This document shows, piece after piece, positions 6,218-6,290 of a stretch of DNA of 6,290 nt (the first letter of the stretch is position 1; each line of letters opens with the position of its first letter). The translations under genes and the position numbers were made by a program. The stretch is from positions 1-6,290 of the forward strand of contig JAPKHB010000237.1 in the NCBI GenBank assembly GCA_026647295.1. The letters run 5' to 3'. Below the pieces are notes generated by a model that worked only from the letters and a program-made list of their open reading frames with translations, did no database searches and had not been told where the DNA came from. The stretch comes from Planctomycetota bacterium (GTDB lineage: Bacteria; Planctomycetota; PLA2; JAEUHO01).

Positions 6218-6290
6218 GACCGTCGTGGCGAGCGCATTGGGGTTAGCAAACGTCACCTCGCCCGGCCCGCTTTCCACCGACCAGGCGTAG
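6218..6290 (-). pseudogene. PKD / Ig-like surface domain fragment
   Basis: On the minus strand from the window edge, the frame beginning at 6289 reads YAWSVESGPGEVTFANPNAL then ATTV. This fits the classical PKD / K319L-like Ig repeat (W..vSGPG.VtF.....A.TTV), which normally continues with a phrase like FSAPGTYVLRLTA. Here it instead becomes AKKSRTT and enters the methylase sequence in a different frame. Such domains occur in large secreted or surface proteins. Only 24 residues are visible, so the call rests on one motif and the rest of the protein lies outside the window. Confidence 0.55.

Noticed and set aside
5928..6290. A 120-residue plus-strand open frame at the right end
   Set aside because: It is antisense to the methylase and PKD fragments, which have clear family motifs, and has none of its own.

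Overview
This is a GC-rich bacterial window. Sample lines counted by hand give about 77% GC in the core. A lipobox protein, Sec-type signal sequences and SbsA-like Ig / beta-propeller surface proteins point to a free-living bacterium. The style recalls Planctomycetota, Myxococcota or related lineages, but nothing here fixes the taxon.

The window appears to be a mosaic. The core, about 127-5747, is internally consistent. It holds the tail of a membrane protein, an unrecognised 127-residue protein (315-698, +), a secreted TPR-repeat protein (726-2126, -), a divergent control region (2127-2610), and a large lipoprotein with two Ig-like domains and a beta-propeller-like C-terminal half (2611-5097, +). 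It ends with the C-terminal third of a MoxR-type AAA ATPase (5274-5747, -).

Both ends of the core run in open frame into fragments of restriction-modification genes of lower GC. On the left (1-126) is the C-terminal region of a type I restriction HsdR subunit. It is cut just before its usual last domain and continues into a membrane-protein tail. On the right (5748-6215, minus strand) is an internal piece of a DNA N6-adenine/N4-cytosine methyltransferase. It lacks motif IV (DPPY) upstream and motif I (DPFxGSG) downstream, and it reads in frame into the MoxR fragment. Beyond it (6218-6290, minus strand) is a fragment of a PKD / Ig-like surface domain in another frame.

There are therefore three apparent breakpoints, near 115-130, 5745-5750 and 6213-6220, each joining unrelated gene fragments. 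The simplest reading is a chimeric assembly or a rearranged gene graveyard. A real recombination hotspot around restriction-modification genes is possible but unproven. None of the fragments at the ends should be annotated as a working gene.

The intact genes appear to serve the cell envelope. The TPR protein and the lipoprotein are divergently transcribed from a 484-base region that contains one good promoter candidate, several inverted repeats and a clear ribosome binding site for the lipoprotein. The TPR gene converges on the 127-residue gene across a gap of exactly 27 bases, all of which forms a hairpin. No RNA gene, CRISPR array, transposase or complete insertion sequence was seen.
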